From the NCBI GenBank assembly GCA_934234185.1, contig CAKQHO010000037.1, positions 1 through 27,588 on the forward strand: 27,588 nucleotides of DNA. Direction: 5' to 3'. Of the stretch, positions 6,993-14,656 are shown in pieces. Position 1 is the stretch's first letter. Each line of letters starts with the position of its first letter. The stretch comes from an uncultured Psychrobacillus sp. (GTDB lineage Bacteria > Bacillota > Bacilli > Bacillales_A > Planococcaceae). The position numbers and the translations under genes were made by a program. The notes beneath the pieces are model-generated. The model worked only from the letters and a program-made list of their open reading frames with translations. It did no database searches and was not told the DNA's origin.

Positions 6993-7589
6993 CTGAACAA
7001 ACAATTTTTATTGCGCTACAAAAAGTTATTTCTACCTTTAACCTCCATTCCCATTGTATTACTCCTGTTTTTTTGGAAAACCTCTCCACCTGAACAGCCC
7101 TCATTAAATAACCTGATAGACCCCACACCTAATTTTATTCAAGAAGATTTAACGGAAAGTCAAAGTAATTCTATATTTGTTGAAGTCAAAGGAGCAGTGC
7201 TTAAACCAGGTGTTTATGAGCTGGAGAAAGGTGAGCGAGTTTTAGCTTTAATCCAAATGGCAGGCGGATACTTACCTGAAGCGAATAGCGGACCTATTAA
7301 TCAGGCTGAGCGTTTAGTTGATGAAATGGTCATTTATATCCCCATTGTGGGAGAAGAGATCAGCGTAGATGAATTTTCTACTCAGGTAAATGATGGTTTG
7401 ATTAATATCAACCATGCTGATGCCTCAACACTGACCTCCCTACCTGGTATAGGACCATCTAAAGCTGAAGCGATTATTAACTATAGAGATGAGAACGGTT
7501 CCTTTAAAGAAGTAAAAGATTTACTTAAAGTGACTGGGATTGGAAAAAAGACATTTGAACAGCTTGAGCATCTCATTACTGTAAAGTAA
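6993..7589 (+). CDS. comEA: Competence DNA-binding protein ComEA
   Basis: Membrane-anchored receptor that binds double-stranded DNA outside the cell and hands it to the ComEC channel. An N-terminal membrane anchor (about residues 12-28) is followed by a linker, a SLBB-type domain (FVEVKGAVLKPGVYEL), and a C-terminal pair of helix-hairpin-helix motifs (LTSLPGIGPSKAEAI and LLKVTGIGKKTFEQL). The start is unusual. No in-frame ATG or GTG exists. The Shine-Dalgarno AAAGAGG (6978-6984) is spaced 8 nt from an in-frame CTG (6993), while the first TTG (7011) is 26 nt away. I annotate the CTG (198 aa), with TTG (192 aa) as alternative. Confidence 0.9.
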   Translation: MNKQFLLRYKKLFLPLTSIPIVLLLFFWKTSPPEQPSLNNLIDPTPNFIQEDLTESQSNSIFVEVKGAVLKPGVYELEKGERVLALIQMAGGYLPEANSGPINQAERLVDEMVIYIPIVGEEISVDEFSTQVNDGLININHADASTLTSLPGIGPSKAEAIINYRDENGSFKEVKDLLKVTGIGKKTFEQLEHLITVK

Positions 7590-7656
7590 CGGGATATTGA
7601 AGTTTACCTACCAAACTACTAAACTAATGATAGAAGTATATTTAGGAGGTTTTTAT

Positions 7657-8220
7657 ATGGAGCGCATTACTTGGGATCAATTTTTTATGGCACAAAGCCA
7701 TTTGTTAGCTTTACGTAGTACTTGTACTCGTTTAGCCGTAGGAGCGACAATTGTAAGAGATCGAAGAATTATGGCTGGAGGTTATAATGGTTCAATTTCT
7801 GGTGGAGACCATTGTATCGATAATGGCTGCTATGTGGTGGACAACCATTGTATTCGTACGATCCATGCGGAGATGAATGCTTTATTGCAATGTGCTAAAT
7901 ACGGCATTTCTGTTAGTGGTGCTGACCTTTATGTTACTCATTTTCCATGCCTGCCTTGTACAAAGTCTATTATTCAAAGTGGCATTTCTAGATTGTACTA
8001 CGCACAAGATTATAAAAACCAACCATACGCAGTTGAATTATTAAAAACTGCTGGTGTAGAAGTAATACATGTACCGTTTGATGAACGAAAAATAGATTTT
8101 TTAAATGAAGAAAAGATTTCTCTTTATATGGAGTTGTTAGAAAAGTTAAGAGAAAAAGGGGCAAGTTTGGAAGAATTAAAGCCCTATGAAGAGAAGGTGG
8201 CAAGCATATTCGGACTATAA
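7657..8220 (+). CDS. comEB: ComE operon protein 2 (dCMP deaminase family)
   Basis: Zinc-dependent cytidine/deoxycytidylate deaminase fold, 187 aa, with the catalytic HAE (70-72) and the zinc-binding PCLPC (97-101); further Cys/His residues at CIDNGCYVVDNHC could bind a second metal. It is a probable dCMP deaminase; in B. subtilis comEB is not required for transformation. ATG 7657 has a strong TTAGGAGG eight bases upstream; a longer frame from 7597 runs through that Shine-Dalgarno and is rejected. The 3' end overlaps the proposed start of comEC. Confidence 0.94.
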   Translation: MERITWDQFFMAQSHLLALRSTCTRLAVGATIVRDRRIMAGGYNGSISGGDHCIDNGCYVVDNHCIRTIHAEMNALLQCAKYGISVSGADLYVTHFPCLPCTKSIIQSGISRLYYAQDYKNQPYAVELLKTAGVEVIHVPFDERKIDFLNEEKISLYMELLEKLREKGASLEELKPYEEKVASIFGL

Positions 8221-10499
8221 CTTACAAAGGAACCATTCTATTTGGAGCTATTTCCGTACTGATAGCTACGCTTGCAGCCTATGAATCCTATTATTATCTT
8301 TTATTATTTTTCCTCTTTGCGATTTGGCTACAGTTGAAAAAACTACACTTGTTTTTACGTACGAGCTATCTTCTGTTAGGCATACTCACCTTTGTTTATG
8401 TGTATGATAGCAATCAGGTTACGGTAAATTCAAATGTACAGGAGCTAACCTGGACAGGAACATACAAAATTAATGGACAAACAATAAGAGGATTTGCTAT
8501 TTCAGAGCATGGACAAAAGTGGTATGTTAAATGGAGTATTCTGAATGAGGAAGATAAGTTCTATTTTTCGTCCTTTTCTCTAACAGGTTCCCGCTTTTAT
8601 GTTCAAGCTAGTATACCAGAGGAGACTCCCCGAGCTCATACATATGCTTTTAACATGGAGAGCTATTTAAAAAGTAATGGGGCTATTGGTCAGCTTCAAG
8701 TAGAAAACTATACATATATCGCTAAAGAGAAAAGTTTTTCTACATTTATGGCTGACCAAAGATTTAGATTAAAAGAGCATATTCGGTTTGCTTTTCCTAA
8801 AACCCTTCAGGCAGAAGCAGAGGCCCTTTTAATCGGTAGCCGAGAGGAGATGGCAGAAGATCTTCAGGTTGCCTATCAAACGCTTGGAATTACGCATTTA
8901 TTTGCTATATCAGGGCTGCATGTTGGTCTTATGGTACTCCTGTTATATGAAGCATTCCTTAGGCTCCGTGTAAGAAAGGAAATGGCTAACACATTGTTAC
9001 TCATACTGTTACCTCTTTATGGATTTATCGCAGGGGGAGCTCCGTCAGTTTGGAGAGCCATATCTGTTTCTTTCCTTTTACTCCTAAGTCTTCGTTTTCG
9101 TAAAAAAATGTCCATAGAGGATGCCTTTGCGCTTAGTATTATAGGGTTTATATGGATTTCCCCATGGGTACTTTTTCAAATAGGCTTCCAATTATCTTAC
9201 CTTGCTGCATTTTTCTTAATTTACTCTTCCAAAATTCTACTAACCAATCATTCTTATATCCTCCAATCCCTCCTTATAACCTTTCTTTGTCAGATTGCAG
9301 TATACCCAATCTTGCTCTATCATTTTTATGAAATATCCATTTCTTCATTTATAGCAAACCTTCTATTTGTGCCTCTTTTTTCTTTTATTATTCTGCCGAG
9401 CAACATACTTCTCCTACTAGTGAGCTTTTTACATCCAATTTTGAGTAATTTTCTGTTCACAATTTATGAGCCATTTAGAATGCTAATACATGAAGTGATA
9501 CTTTTTTTAAGCTCCTTGCCATACCAACTATGGAATCCTATGAAGCCCACTATATTTCTTGTAGTAATTTCATATATCGGGGTATTTTCTTTTTTAACTA
9601 TGTTTGAAAATAGACAGAGACTAGTAAGGGCTTGTTTGTTTTTAATAATCCCTATATTCTTCATTCAAATAATGCCATATTTAGACTCATCAACTAGAAT
9701 AACGTTTATTAATGTTGGACAGGGAGATTGTATTGTTATTGAACTTCCGTATCGCAAAAAGACAATTATGATTGATACTGGCGGTGTTTTACGCTTTGAT
9801 ATACGAGAAGAATGGAAAAAGAATAATAGAGAATTTAAAGTTGGAGAGCAGGTGGTTGTTCCATTTTTGAAGGGGAAGGGAATTCATAAATTGGATGCTT
9901 TGATTTTAACACACGCAGATGCAGACCATATGGAGGGTGCTGACGAGGTTTTAGAGGGGATTGAGGTAAAGGAGATTCATATAAGCCCTGGCTCCCTTAA
10001 TGAAGCTATAATGCAGGATTTGAAAGATGTGGCGAGTAGACAAGGGGTTCCGATTATTGAAAAATCAGCAGGAGACTATTTTGAAGTAGGTTCATATATT
10101 TTTACTTATCTGTATCCATTAGATAGTAGGTATGAGGGCAACAATGATTCGCTAATTCTATCTATGAAGAGCAAATATTTTCATGGTTTATTTTTAGGCG
10201 ATATTGAAAAACAAGGAGAGTTAGATCTAGTAGAAATGTATGGGAAAAACCTGGAAGACATTACGGTAATGAAGCTTGGGCACCATGGAAGTAAAACCTC
10301 AAGTGACCAATTATTTTTAGAACATACGAATCCATTGCTCGCAATTATTACAGCAGGATTTAACAATAGATATGGTCACCCCCATCAGGAAGTGACGGAT
10401 AGGCTAGATGTTCTGCGAATACCATATCTTCAAACTGGAGTCGAAGGAGCAATCGAAGTAAAGATTACAAGAAATGGTCTGATCACTTATATTCCTTGA
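8208..10499 (+). CDS. comEC: DNA internalization channel ComEC/Rec2
   Basis: Polytopic membrane channel for single-stranded DNA entry. An extracellular OB-like loop follows the N-terminal helices. The competence domain has its hallmark GITHLFAISGLHVGL and many membrane helices. The C-terminal metallo-beta-lactamase-like domain has INVGQGDCIVIE, LTHADADHMEG, GDIEKQGE and KLGHHGSKTS. The first conventional in-frame start is TTG 8334, without a Shine-Dalgarno, which would leave only one helix before the OB domain. The frame is open upstream to 8190 and codes for about two further hydrophobic helices (TILFGAISVLIATLAAY, YYYLLLFFLFAIWL). An ATT at 8208, 7 nt after AAGGTGG, would give 763 aa (B. 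subtilis 776). I annotate that start tentatively. Confidence 0.9.
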   Translation: MRTITYKGTILFGAISVLIATLAAYESYYYLLLFFLFAIWLQLKKLHLFLRTSYLLLGILTFVYVYDSNQVTVNSNVQELTWTGTYKINGQTIRGFAISEHGQKWYVKWSILNEEDKFYFSSFSLTGSRFYVQASIPEETPRAHTYAFNMESYLKSNGAIGQLQVENYTYIAKEKSFSTFMADQRFRLKEHIRFAFPKTLQAEAEALLIGSREEMAEDLQVAYQTLGITHLFAISGLHVGLMVLLLYEAFLRLRVRKEMANTLLLILLPLYGFIAGGAPSVWRAISVSFLLLLSLRFRKKMSIEDAFALSIIGFIWISPWVLFQIGFQLSYLAAFFLIYSSKILLTNHSYILQSLLITFLCQIAVYPILLYHFYEISISSFIANLLFVPLFSFIILPSNILLLLVSFLHPILSNFLFTIYEPFRMLIHEVILFLSSLPYQLWNPMKPTIFLVVISYIGVFSFLTMFENRQRLVRACLFLIIPIFFIQIMPYLDSSTRITFINVGQGDCIVIELPYRKKTIMIDTGGVLRFDIREEWKKNNREFKVGEQVVVPFLKGKGIHKLDALILTHADADHMEGADEVLEGIEVKEIHISPGSLNEAIMQDLKDVASRQGVPIIEKSAGDYFEVGSYIFTYLYPLDSRYEGNNDSLILSMKSKYFHGLFLGDIEKQGELDLVEMYGKNLEDITVMKLGHHGSKTSSDQLFLEHTNPLLAIITAGFNNRYGHPHQEVTDRLDVLRIPYLQTGVEGAIEVKITRNGLITYIP

Positions 10500-10596
10500 G
10501 CAAGTGGAAGGAGAAATCTCTTCTTCCTAAGAGACGTTTAGTAGGAAAAAGCAAAAGCATCTCCTTTTACTTCTTTAAAACGGTAAAGAAAAGAAA

Positions 10597-10627
10597 AAAA
10601 GGGTTGTCCTATGAAGGACACCCTTTT
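10597..10627. terminator. Bidirectional terminator between comEC and yqzM
   Basis: Stem AAAAGGG-T-TGTCC pairs with GGACA-CCCTTTT (one bulged T, loop TATGAA). It is flanked by an A-rich tract on the left and T-rich on the right, so it can end transcripts arriving from comEC (plus) and from yqzM (minus), which converge here. Confidence 0.8.
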
Positions 10628-10635
10628 CTTGGTCA

Positions 10636-10770
10636 TTATCGAGCTAAGAACTCGATAACTACTGCAATTATAAACATAGTTGCAAAAAATCCAAAGGAGA
10701 CTACAAAACCTACGCCAGAGTCGATTGCGTCATTACGCTTCGACTGTACATTTTGTTCAAACTCATTCAT
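10636..10770 (-). CDS. yqzM: YqzM family small membrane protein
   Basis: A 44-aa protein starting MNEFEQNVQSKRNDAIDSGV and continuing into one hydrophobic segment (GFVVSFGFFATMFIIAVVIEF), ending LAR. It closely resembles YqzM of B. subtilis (also 44 aa, as I recall), which sits at the same place between comEC and holA on the opposite strand. Function is unknown. A strong AGGAGGGG lies 5 nt upstream of the ATG. It converges with comEC onto the shared terminator. The call rests on length, sequence resemblance and synteny. Confidence 0.88.
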   Translation of the reverse strand: MNEFEQNVQSKRNDAIDSGVGFVVSFGFFATMFIIAVVIEFLAR

Positions 10771-10875
10771 TGTTACCCCTCCTATTTCCCCCTAATTATA
10801 TCGGATTGCCCTCGAAAAATCTACATGCAAACCCTTCTTTTTCAGCTGCTCAACATTTTTTTCACAAATTTTTCA

Positions 10876-10902
10876 TTGTATATACGTTATAATGGATATA
10901 AT
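10876..10902 (+). promoter_or_regulatory. Possible promoter(s) of holA
   Basis: Two TATAAT boxes lie nine bases apart (10888-10893 and 10897-10902), just before holA. TTGTAT (10876-10881) sits 15 nt upstream of the second, shorter than the ideal 17. A promoter is expected because comEC ends in a terminator and yqzM faces the other way. Confidence 0.4.
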
Positions 10903-10924
10903 AACTCAAGCAAGGAGCTAGGCA

Positions 10925-11929
10925 ATGATTACAGAAAAGTGGATGCAGATTGCAAAAGGTGATATTTCAACTATTTATTTATTATATGGCAATGAGAGCT
11001 ATTTTATAGAGGAAACTTTAAAAAGATTAAAAGCAAATTTTTCAAAGGATGAGGAAGGGGAAATTATTACCTTCGATCTCGAGGAAAAGAATATTGAAGA
11101 AGTAATTTACGAAGCAGATACACTTCCATTTTTCTCAGATAGAAAATTGATTATAGCTAAAAATGCCTTTTTTCTTAAGGCTACAGAAAAGGGAAAAGAA
11201 AAAATAGCGCATAATGTTTCGATGCTCGAGGACTGGATAAAAAATCCTTCTCCTACAGCAGTTACTGTTCTAATCGCTCCTTATGAAAAGCTAGATGAAC
11301 GAAAGAAAATAACCAAAGCATTAAAGCAGGTAGCAAATGTAATAGAAGCTGGGAGTCTTCAAGAGCATGATGTGAAGAGTTGGATTATTCAAGAGGTCTC
11401 CAGCCATGGAAAAAGCATAAGCGAGTCTGCTATTCAACGATTAATGCAAATGGGTGGTACAAATTTGGTTCACCTTCAAACGGAAATAGAAAAAGTTGCC
11501 ACCTATATTGGTTCAGTAAATGAGATTGACGAGGAATCGATTAAAATGTTACTAGTAAGGACACTAGAGGAAGATGTATTTGCTCTTGGTAACGCTTATC
11601 TGTCAGGGAATAAAAGCGAGGCAATTGAAATTTATCATGATTTACTAAAAAGGAAGGAGGATCCCCTAAAACTAAATTCCTTAATCGCAACCCAGGTTAG
11701 ACTAATGTCGCAAATAAGTTATCTAAAGAAAAAAGGCTATCATGCTCAACAAATTGCAAATATATTAAAGGTGCATCCATATCGGGTTAAGCTACTTATG
11801 GATCATCCGATGTTGCACAATGAAGAAAAATTGCTAAAAACACTGCATGATATTGCAACAGTCGATTTACAATTAAAAACATTAAGTGGTAATAGGGAGA
11901 GAATTTTAGAATTATTTCTTTTAAAATAA
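10925..11929 (+). CDS. holA: DNA polymerase III subunit delta
   Basis: Clamp-loader subunit that opens the beta sliding clamp. The 334-aa protein has the delta N-terminal pattern IYLLYGNESYFIEETLKRLK, the early FSDRKLIIAKNAFF segment, a middle AAA+-like region and the C-terminal collar helices including LEEDVFALGNAYLSGNKSEAIEIYHDLL and LLKTLHDIATVDLQLKT. ATG 10925 follows AAGGAG by 7 nt. The B. subtilis orthologue YqeN has 347 residues. It is a single gene bounded by a terminator, convergent with rpsT. Confidence 0.95.
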   Translation: MITEKWMQIAKGDISTIYLLYGNESYFIEETLKRLKANFSKDEEGEIITFDLEEKNIEEVIYEADTLPFFSDRKLIIAKNAFFLKATEKGKEKIAHNVSMLEDWIKNPSPTAVTVLIAPYEKLDERKKITKALKQVANVIEAGSLQEHDVKSWIIQEVSSHGKSISESAIQRLMQMGGTNLVHLQTEIEKVATYIGSVNEIDEESIKMLLVRTLEEDVFALGNAYLSGNKSEAIEIYHDLLKRKEDPLKLNSLIATQVRLMSQISYLKKKGYHAQQIANILKVHPYRVKLLMDHPMLHNEEKLLKTLHDIATVDLQLKTLSGNRERILELFLLK

Positions 11930-11960
11930 ACAACGCCTCTGAAAATAGTAGAAAATAAAT

Positions 11961-11994
11961 AAGACTGATCGAAAAACTCGATCAGTCTTTTTTT
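11961..11994. terminator. Terminator between convergent holA and rpsT
   Basis: Perfect 12-bp stem AAGACTGATCGA / TCGATCAGTCTT with loop AAAAC, followed on the plus strand by an uninterrupted T-run. On the minus strand the stem is followed by a T-rich ATTTATTTTC, so it can serve rpsT as well. Its right end is two bases from the rpsT stop codon. Confidence 0.88.
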
Positions 11995-11996
11995 AT

Positions 11997-12245
11997 TTAC
12001 GCTTTTTTCATTAATTGAGCTTTTTTACGACTAGCTGCGTTTTTATGAATTAAACCTTTAGAAGCTGCTTTTTCAACTTGTTGAATTGCAACTTTAATAA
12101 GTTCTTTTGCGTTTTCATCGTTATTAAGCACTGCAGTGTCAGCTTTTTTCACAGCAGTACGCATAGCTGATTTCGCTTTAGCGTTTTGTTCGTTTAAGCC
12201 TTCGCTTTTCTTAACACGTTTGATAGCAGATTTAATGTTTGGCAT
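11997..12245 (-). CDS. rpsT: 30S ribosomal protein S20
   Basis: Primary-binding 16S rRNA protein, 82 aa, lysine- and alanine-rich and all-helical, beginning MPNIKSAIKRVKKSE and containing KSAMRTAVKKA and GLIHKNAASRKKAQL. The start ATG 12245 has an ideal AGGAGGTGA; an in-frame ATG three codons upstream lies within the Shine-Dalgarno region and is rejected. It is slightly shorter at the C-terminus than B. subtilis S20 (88 aa). The leader from the predicted promoter is about 60 nt. It is a single gene, divergent from gpr. Confidence 0.97.
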   Translation of the reverse strand: MPNIKSAIKRVKKSEGLNEQNAKAKSAMRTAVKKADTAVLNNDENAKELIKVAIQQVEKAASKGLIHKNAASRKKAQLMKKA

Positions 12246-12314
12246 ACCTTTCACCTCCTAATAAGGTCTGAGATGATACATGTTTTGTTGATACTGTTTT
12301 ATACAACAAGCATT

Positions 12315-12343
12315 ATTTTAACAAACGAAAAAACAAATTGCAA
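12315..12343 (-). promoter_or_regulatory. sigma-A promoter of rpsT
   Basis: Minus-strand TTGCAA (12343-12338), 17-nt spacer, TAAAAT (12320-12315). Both boxes match the consensus in 5 of 6 positions. It lies about 70 bases upstream of the rpsT start. Confidence 0.65.
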
Positions 12344-12404
12344 TATATAAAGCAAAGAATATTTACTTGACACTTAGACCAAACTTAAAAAGAGGTGAAA
12401 ATAT

Positions 12405-13418
12405 ATGTGGGGACGCACAGATTTATTAGACGAATCAGATGAAATGGTCAAGCACCGTACAAAGCAACAAAAAGAAACATTAAAGGATTCAGAGGGAATA
12501 AAACTAGAGGAGACTCGAGAAGGAGCAGTCCTCATAACCTCTATTGAGGTAGATGAGGAAGGAGAAAAGAAAATTGGAAAGAAAAAAGGGAAATATATAA
12601 CCCTTACTGATTTAACCCTTTCTCCGGAAGATGAAGATAGCTTTAAAAATATTGCAAGAATCTTTGTCGATAAACTAAAAGAGATGCAAAATTCCATGAA
12701 TCTGAAGAACAATCCTAAGATACTTGTAATTGGCTTAGGAAATGCTTCTATAACCCCAGATGCCATTGGACCCAAAGCTATAGAATACTTGCAAGGCTCT
12801 AATTTAACTAATCAAGAGGATATCAAAGTAGTTATGTACGCTCCCGGAGTAACTGGGCAAACCGGGTTTGAGACAAGCGATTTTGTAAAAGCGATTAGTG
12901 ATGCTTTTAAGCCAGATTTAATTGTAGTGATGGATGCCTTGGCCGCAAGAAATAGTGAAAGGCTATGTAAAACTGTTCAAATAACTGATACTGGGATTCA
13001 TCCCGGTTCTGGGGTAGGGAATCAACGAAAAGAGATCTCAAAGGAAGTGTATGGGGTGCCAGTAATTGCTATCGGTATTCCGATGGTGGTGGATGGGCCA
13101 GTTTTGTATGCGGATGCGATGGAGCAGGTAATACATCATATTGCTTCAAAGGTAGAGGAATCTAGCAAGCCTTCTTCTGCTTTGGCGGTCACTCCCATGA
13201 CTTCCAGTAAAAACTCTAATTTGGACAAGGCCGTTCTTCAGCCTATTTTTGGTGAGTGGGTACATTGGTCAACTGAAGAAAAAAGGAAACTTTTTGAAGA
13301 GGTCTTTGTTGGAAAAAATCCATCTTTATTTGTAACGCCAAAAGAAACGGATGCTTGGGTTGAACACTATGCCTATATGCTTTCCAGTAGTATAGATACA
13401 TGGTTAACTGCTAGGTAA
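12405..13418 (+). CDS. gpr: Germination protease GPR
   Basis: Aspartic-type endopeptidase (family A25) that degrades small acid-soluble spore proteins during germination. The 337-aa protein contains IGLGNASITPDAIGP (D119) and VVMDALAARNSER (D177), corresponding to the two proposed catalytic aspartates, and TDTGIHPGSGVGN. GPR is normally made as a zymogen with a propeptide of about 15 residues cut before TDLA. Here the protein begins MWGRTDLLDE, so only four residues precede TDL, and an in-frame TGA at 12396 excludes an upstream start. ATG follows AGAGGTGA. A sigma-G-like pair GAATA (12357) and CAAACTTA is a weak promoter candidate. spoIIP follows, as in B. subtilis. Confidence 0.95.
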   Translation: MWGRTDLLDESDEMVKHRTKQQKETLKDSEGIKLEETREGAVLITSIEVDEEGEKKIGKKKGKYITLTDLTLSPEDEDSFKNIARIFVDKLKEMQNSMNLKNNPKILVIGLGNASITPDAIGPKAIEYLQGSNLTNQEDIKVVMYAPGVTGQTGFETSDFVKAISDAFKPDLIVVMDALAARNSERLCKTVQITDTGIHPGSGVGNQRKEISKEVYGVPVIAIGIPMVVDGPVLYADAMEQVIHHIASKVEESSKPSSALAVTPMTSSKNSNLDKAVLQPIFGEWVHWSTEEKRKLFEEVFVGKNPSLFVTPKETDAWVEHYAYMLSSSIDTWLTAR

Positions 13419-13440
13419 TTAAAGTTCTAAATTTCACTCT

Positions 13441-13464
13441 CTCCTCATACGATTGTGTGAGGAG
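13441..13464 (+). promoter_or_regulatory. Hairpin covering the spoIIP ribosome binding site
   Basis: CTCCTCA (13441-13447) pairs perfectly with TGAGGAG (13458-13464); two more A-C / G-T pairs can form inside around a GATT loop. The right arm contains the start of the GAGGAGGG Shine-Dalgarno of spoIIP, so the folded form would hide it. No T-run follows, so this is not a standard terminator. Confidence 0.5.
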
Positions 13465-13474
13465 GGTGGAAATT

Positions 13475-14281
13475 ATGGCTAATTCGGTTAAAAGATTGAT
13501 CAGTATTTTGTTGCTGCTATTTTTAGCTCCCATTGTAATCGCAACACTCCAAACACCTCTTTCTACAGAACAGGTGATAGAAAGAAAGAACGAAGATATT
13601 CCGATAGTTTATGCTGCTCAGATTGATGCAAAACCAAAGGTGGAAGTCGCAGCAGAGGTAATACCTCCTAAGAAAGCGTTGATATACTTTACACATTGGC
13701 AGGAGGCATTTAAACCAATACTTGCGGCAAAAGGAGAAAAAATTGCTACGTATCACCAGGAAACAAATATTTCGGCATTTGAAGATCAAATTTCTGCACA
13801 GTTTGCATTCCACCAATTGGAAGCAGATTTTTTAGAGGTTGATAAACCGTTCGAAATAAAAAATTATACACATATTCGACCATATGTGAAAAATGCAATT
13901 GAGAATAATAGCTATGATTTTATAATTGATATTCATAGAGATGCTGCTAAAGGCAGTATCACAACTTTACAGGTTGGGGAAGAAAAATACGCAAAGGTGA
14001 TTTTTGTAATAGGAAAAGAGCATCCAAATCATAAATGGAATGAGGAAATCGCAAAAGCGGTTTCAGATGAGATGAATAGATTAGTCCCAGGCATTTCAAG
14101 AGGAACCCTGCCAAAATCAGGGAGAGGTGTAGACGGAGTATATAATCAAGACCTTGATAAAAATTCTATGCTATTAGAACTCGGTGGACCAGACAATACG
14201 GAAATTGAGTTAAATAGAACGATTGCTATTCTAGCAAAAGCCCTATCAAATGTATTTAATGAACAACAATTAACTTCCTGA
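13475..14281 (+). CDS. spoIIP: Stage II sporulation protein P
   Basis: Cell-wall amidase/endopeptidase of the SpoIIDMP engulfment machine. A short cytoplasmic start and one membrane anchor (about 6-24) are followed by a linker of about 40 residues and the amidase_3-type domain: IYFTHWQEAF (H74), IIDIHRDAA (H154, R155) and MLLELGG (E236), the expected zinc ligands and catalytic Glu. At 268 aa it is much shorter than B. subtilis SpoIIP (401 aa); the missing part is the N-terminal region between anchor and catalytic domain. ATG 13475 follows GAGGAGGG; an in-frame start at 13457 lies within that hairpin. It is the last gene before a strong terminator. Confidence 0.93.
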   Translation: MANSVKRLISILLLLFLAPIVIATLQTPLSTEQVIERKNEDIPIVYAAQIDAKPKVEVAAEVIPPKKALIYFTHWQEAFKPILAAKGEKIATYHQETNISAFEDQISAQFAFHQLEADFLEVDKPFEIKNYTHIRPYVKNAIENNSYDFIIDIHRDAAKGSITTLQVGEEKYAKVIFVIGKEHPNHKWNEEIAKAVSDEMNRLVPGISRGTLPKSGRGVDGVYNQDLDKNSMLLELGGPDNTEIELNRTIAILAKALSNVFNEQQLTS

Positions 14282-14309
14282 AGTAGAATTACATTTAAAA
14301 AATATAATT

Positions 14310-14355
14310 AGCTGTAGACAAACTCAAGAAAATTTGAGTATGTCTACAGCTTTTT
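14310..14355 (+). terminator. Terminator of gpr-spoIIP
   Basis: AGCTGTAGACA (14310-14320) pairs with TGTCTACAGCT (14341-14351), with a second inner stem ACTCAA/TTGAGT, followed by TTTTTG. A long, stable intrinsic terminator. Confidence 0.9.
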
Positions 14356-14656
14356 GTTGAAACGATACGTTGAAATAAAACTCTTATATCTCCGAGTTAA
14401 ACTTGGGAAGAATAGTCTAGGGAAATTTTTCATTGGTTATAGTTAAGCTATATCTCGGAAAACATCCCGTATTTTGCACACTTTCAATAAAAGTATTTTC
14501 TCGCCCAAAAAAATATAATCATGGTGCGCAAGTGATATTACAGATCAAGTTGTTCTTATATTGTGTGGAGAATTAGGCTAAATAAAAGGACTGGAGCAAA
14601 CTTGTCCCAAAGGATAGTACACATATCAGTTTAAATAGTGGTGGATTGTTCACTGA
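14356..14656. other. Gene-free stretch between spoIIP and the YjcZ-type gene
   Basis: About 300 bases with no supported gene on either strand: short frames only, none with a Shine-Dalgarno plus a recognisable sequence. A 6-bp inverted repeat ATCAGT...ACTGAT near the right end could help end the neighbouring minus-strand gene but has no T-run. I recognise nothing else in it. Confidence 0.5.

Noticed and set aside
12374..12775. 133-codon open frame antisense to gpr
   Set aside because: Low-complexity Ser/Phe-rich shadow of the gpr coding frame, without its own Shine-Dalgarno or family resemblance.
14500..14640. Short frame ending with a basic stretch (NKRTGANLSQRIVHISV) between spoIIP and the YjcZ-type gene
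   Set aside because: No start codon with Shine-Dalgarno, a stop just upstream, and no family I can name; could be chance or an old gene remnant, not supportable.
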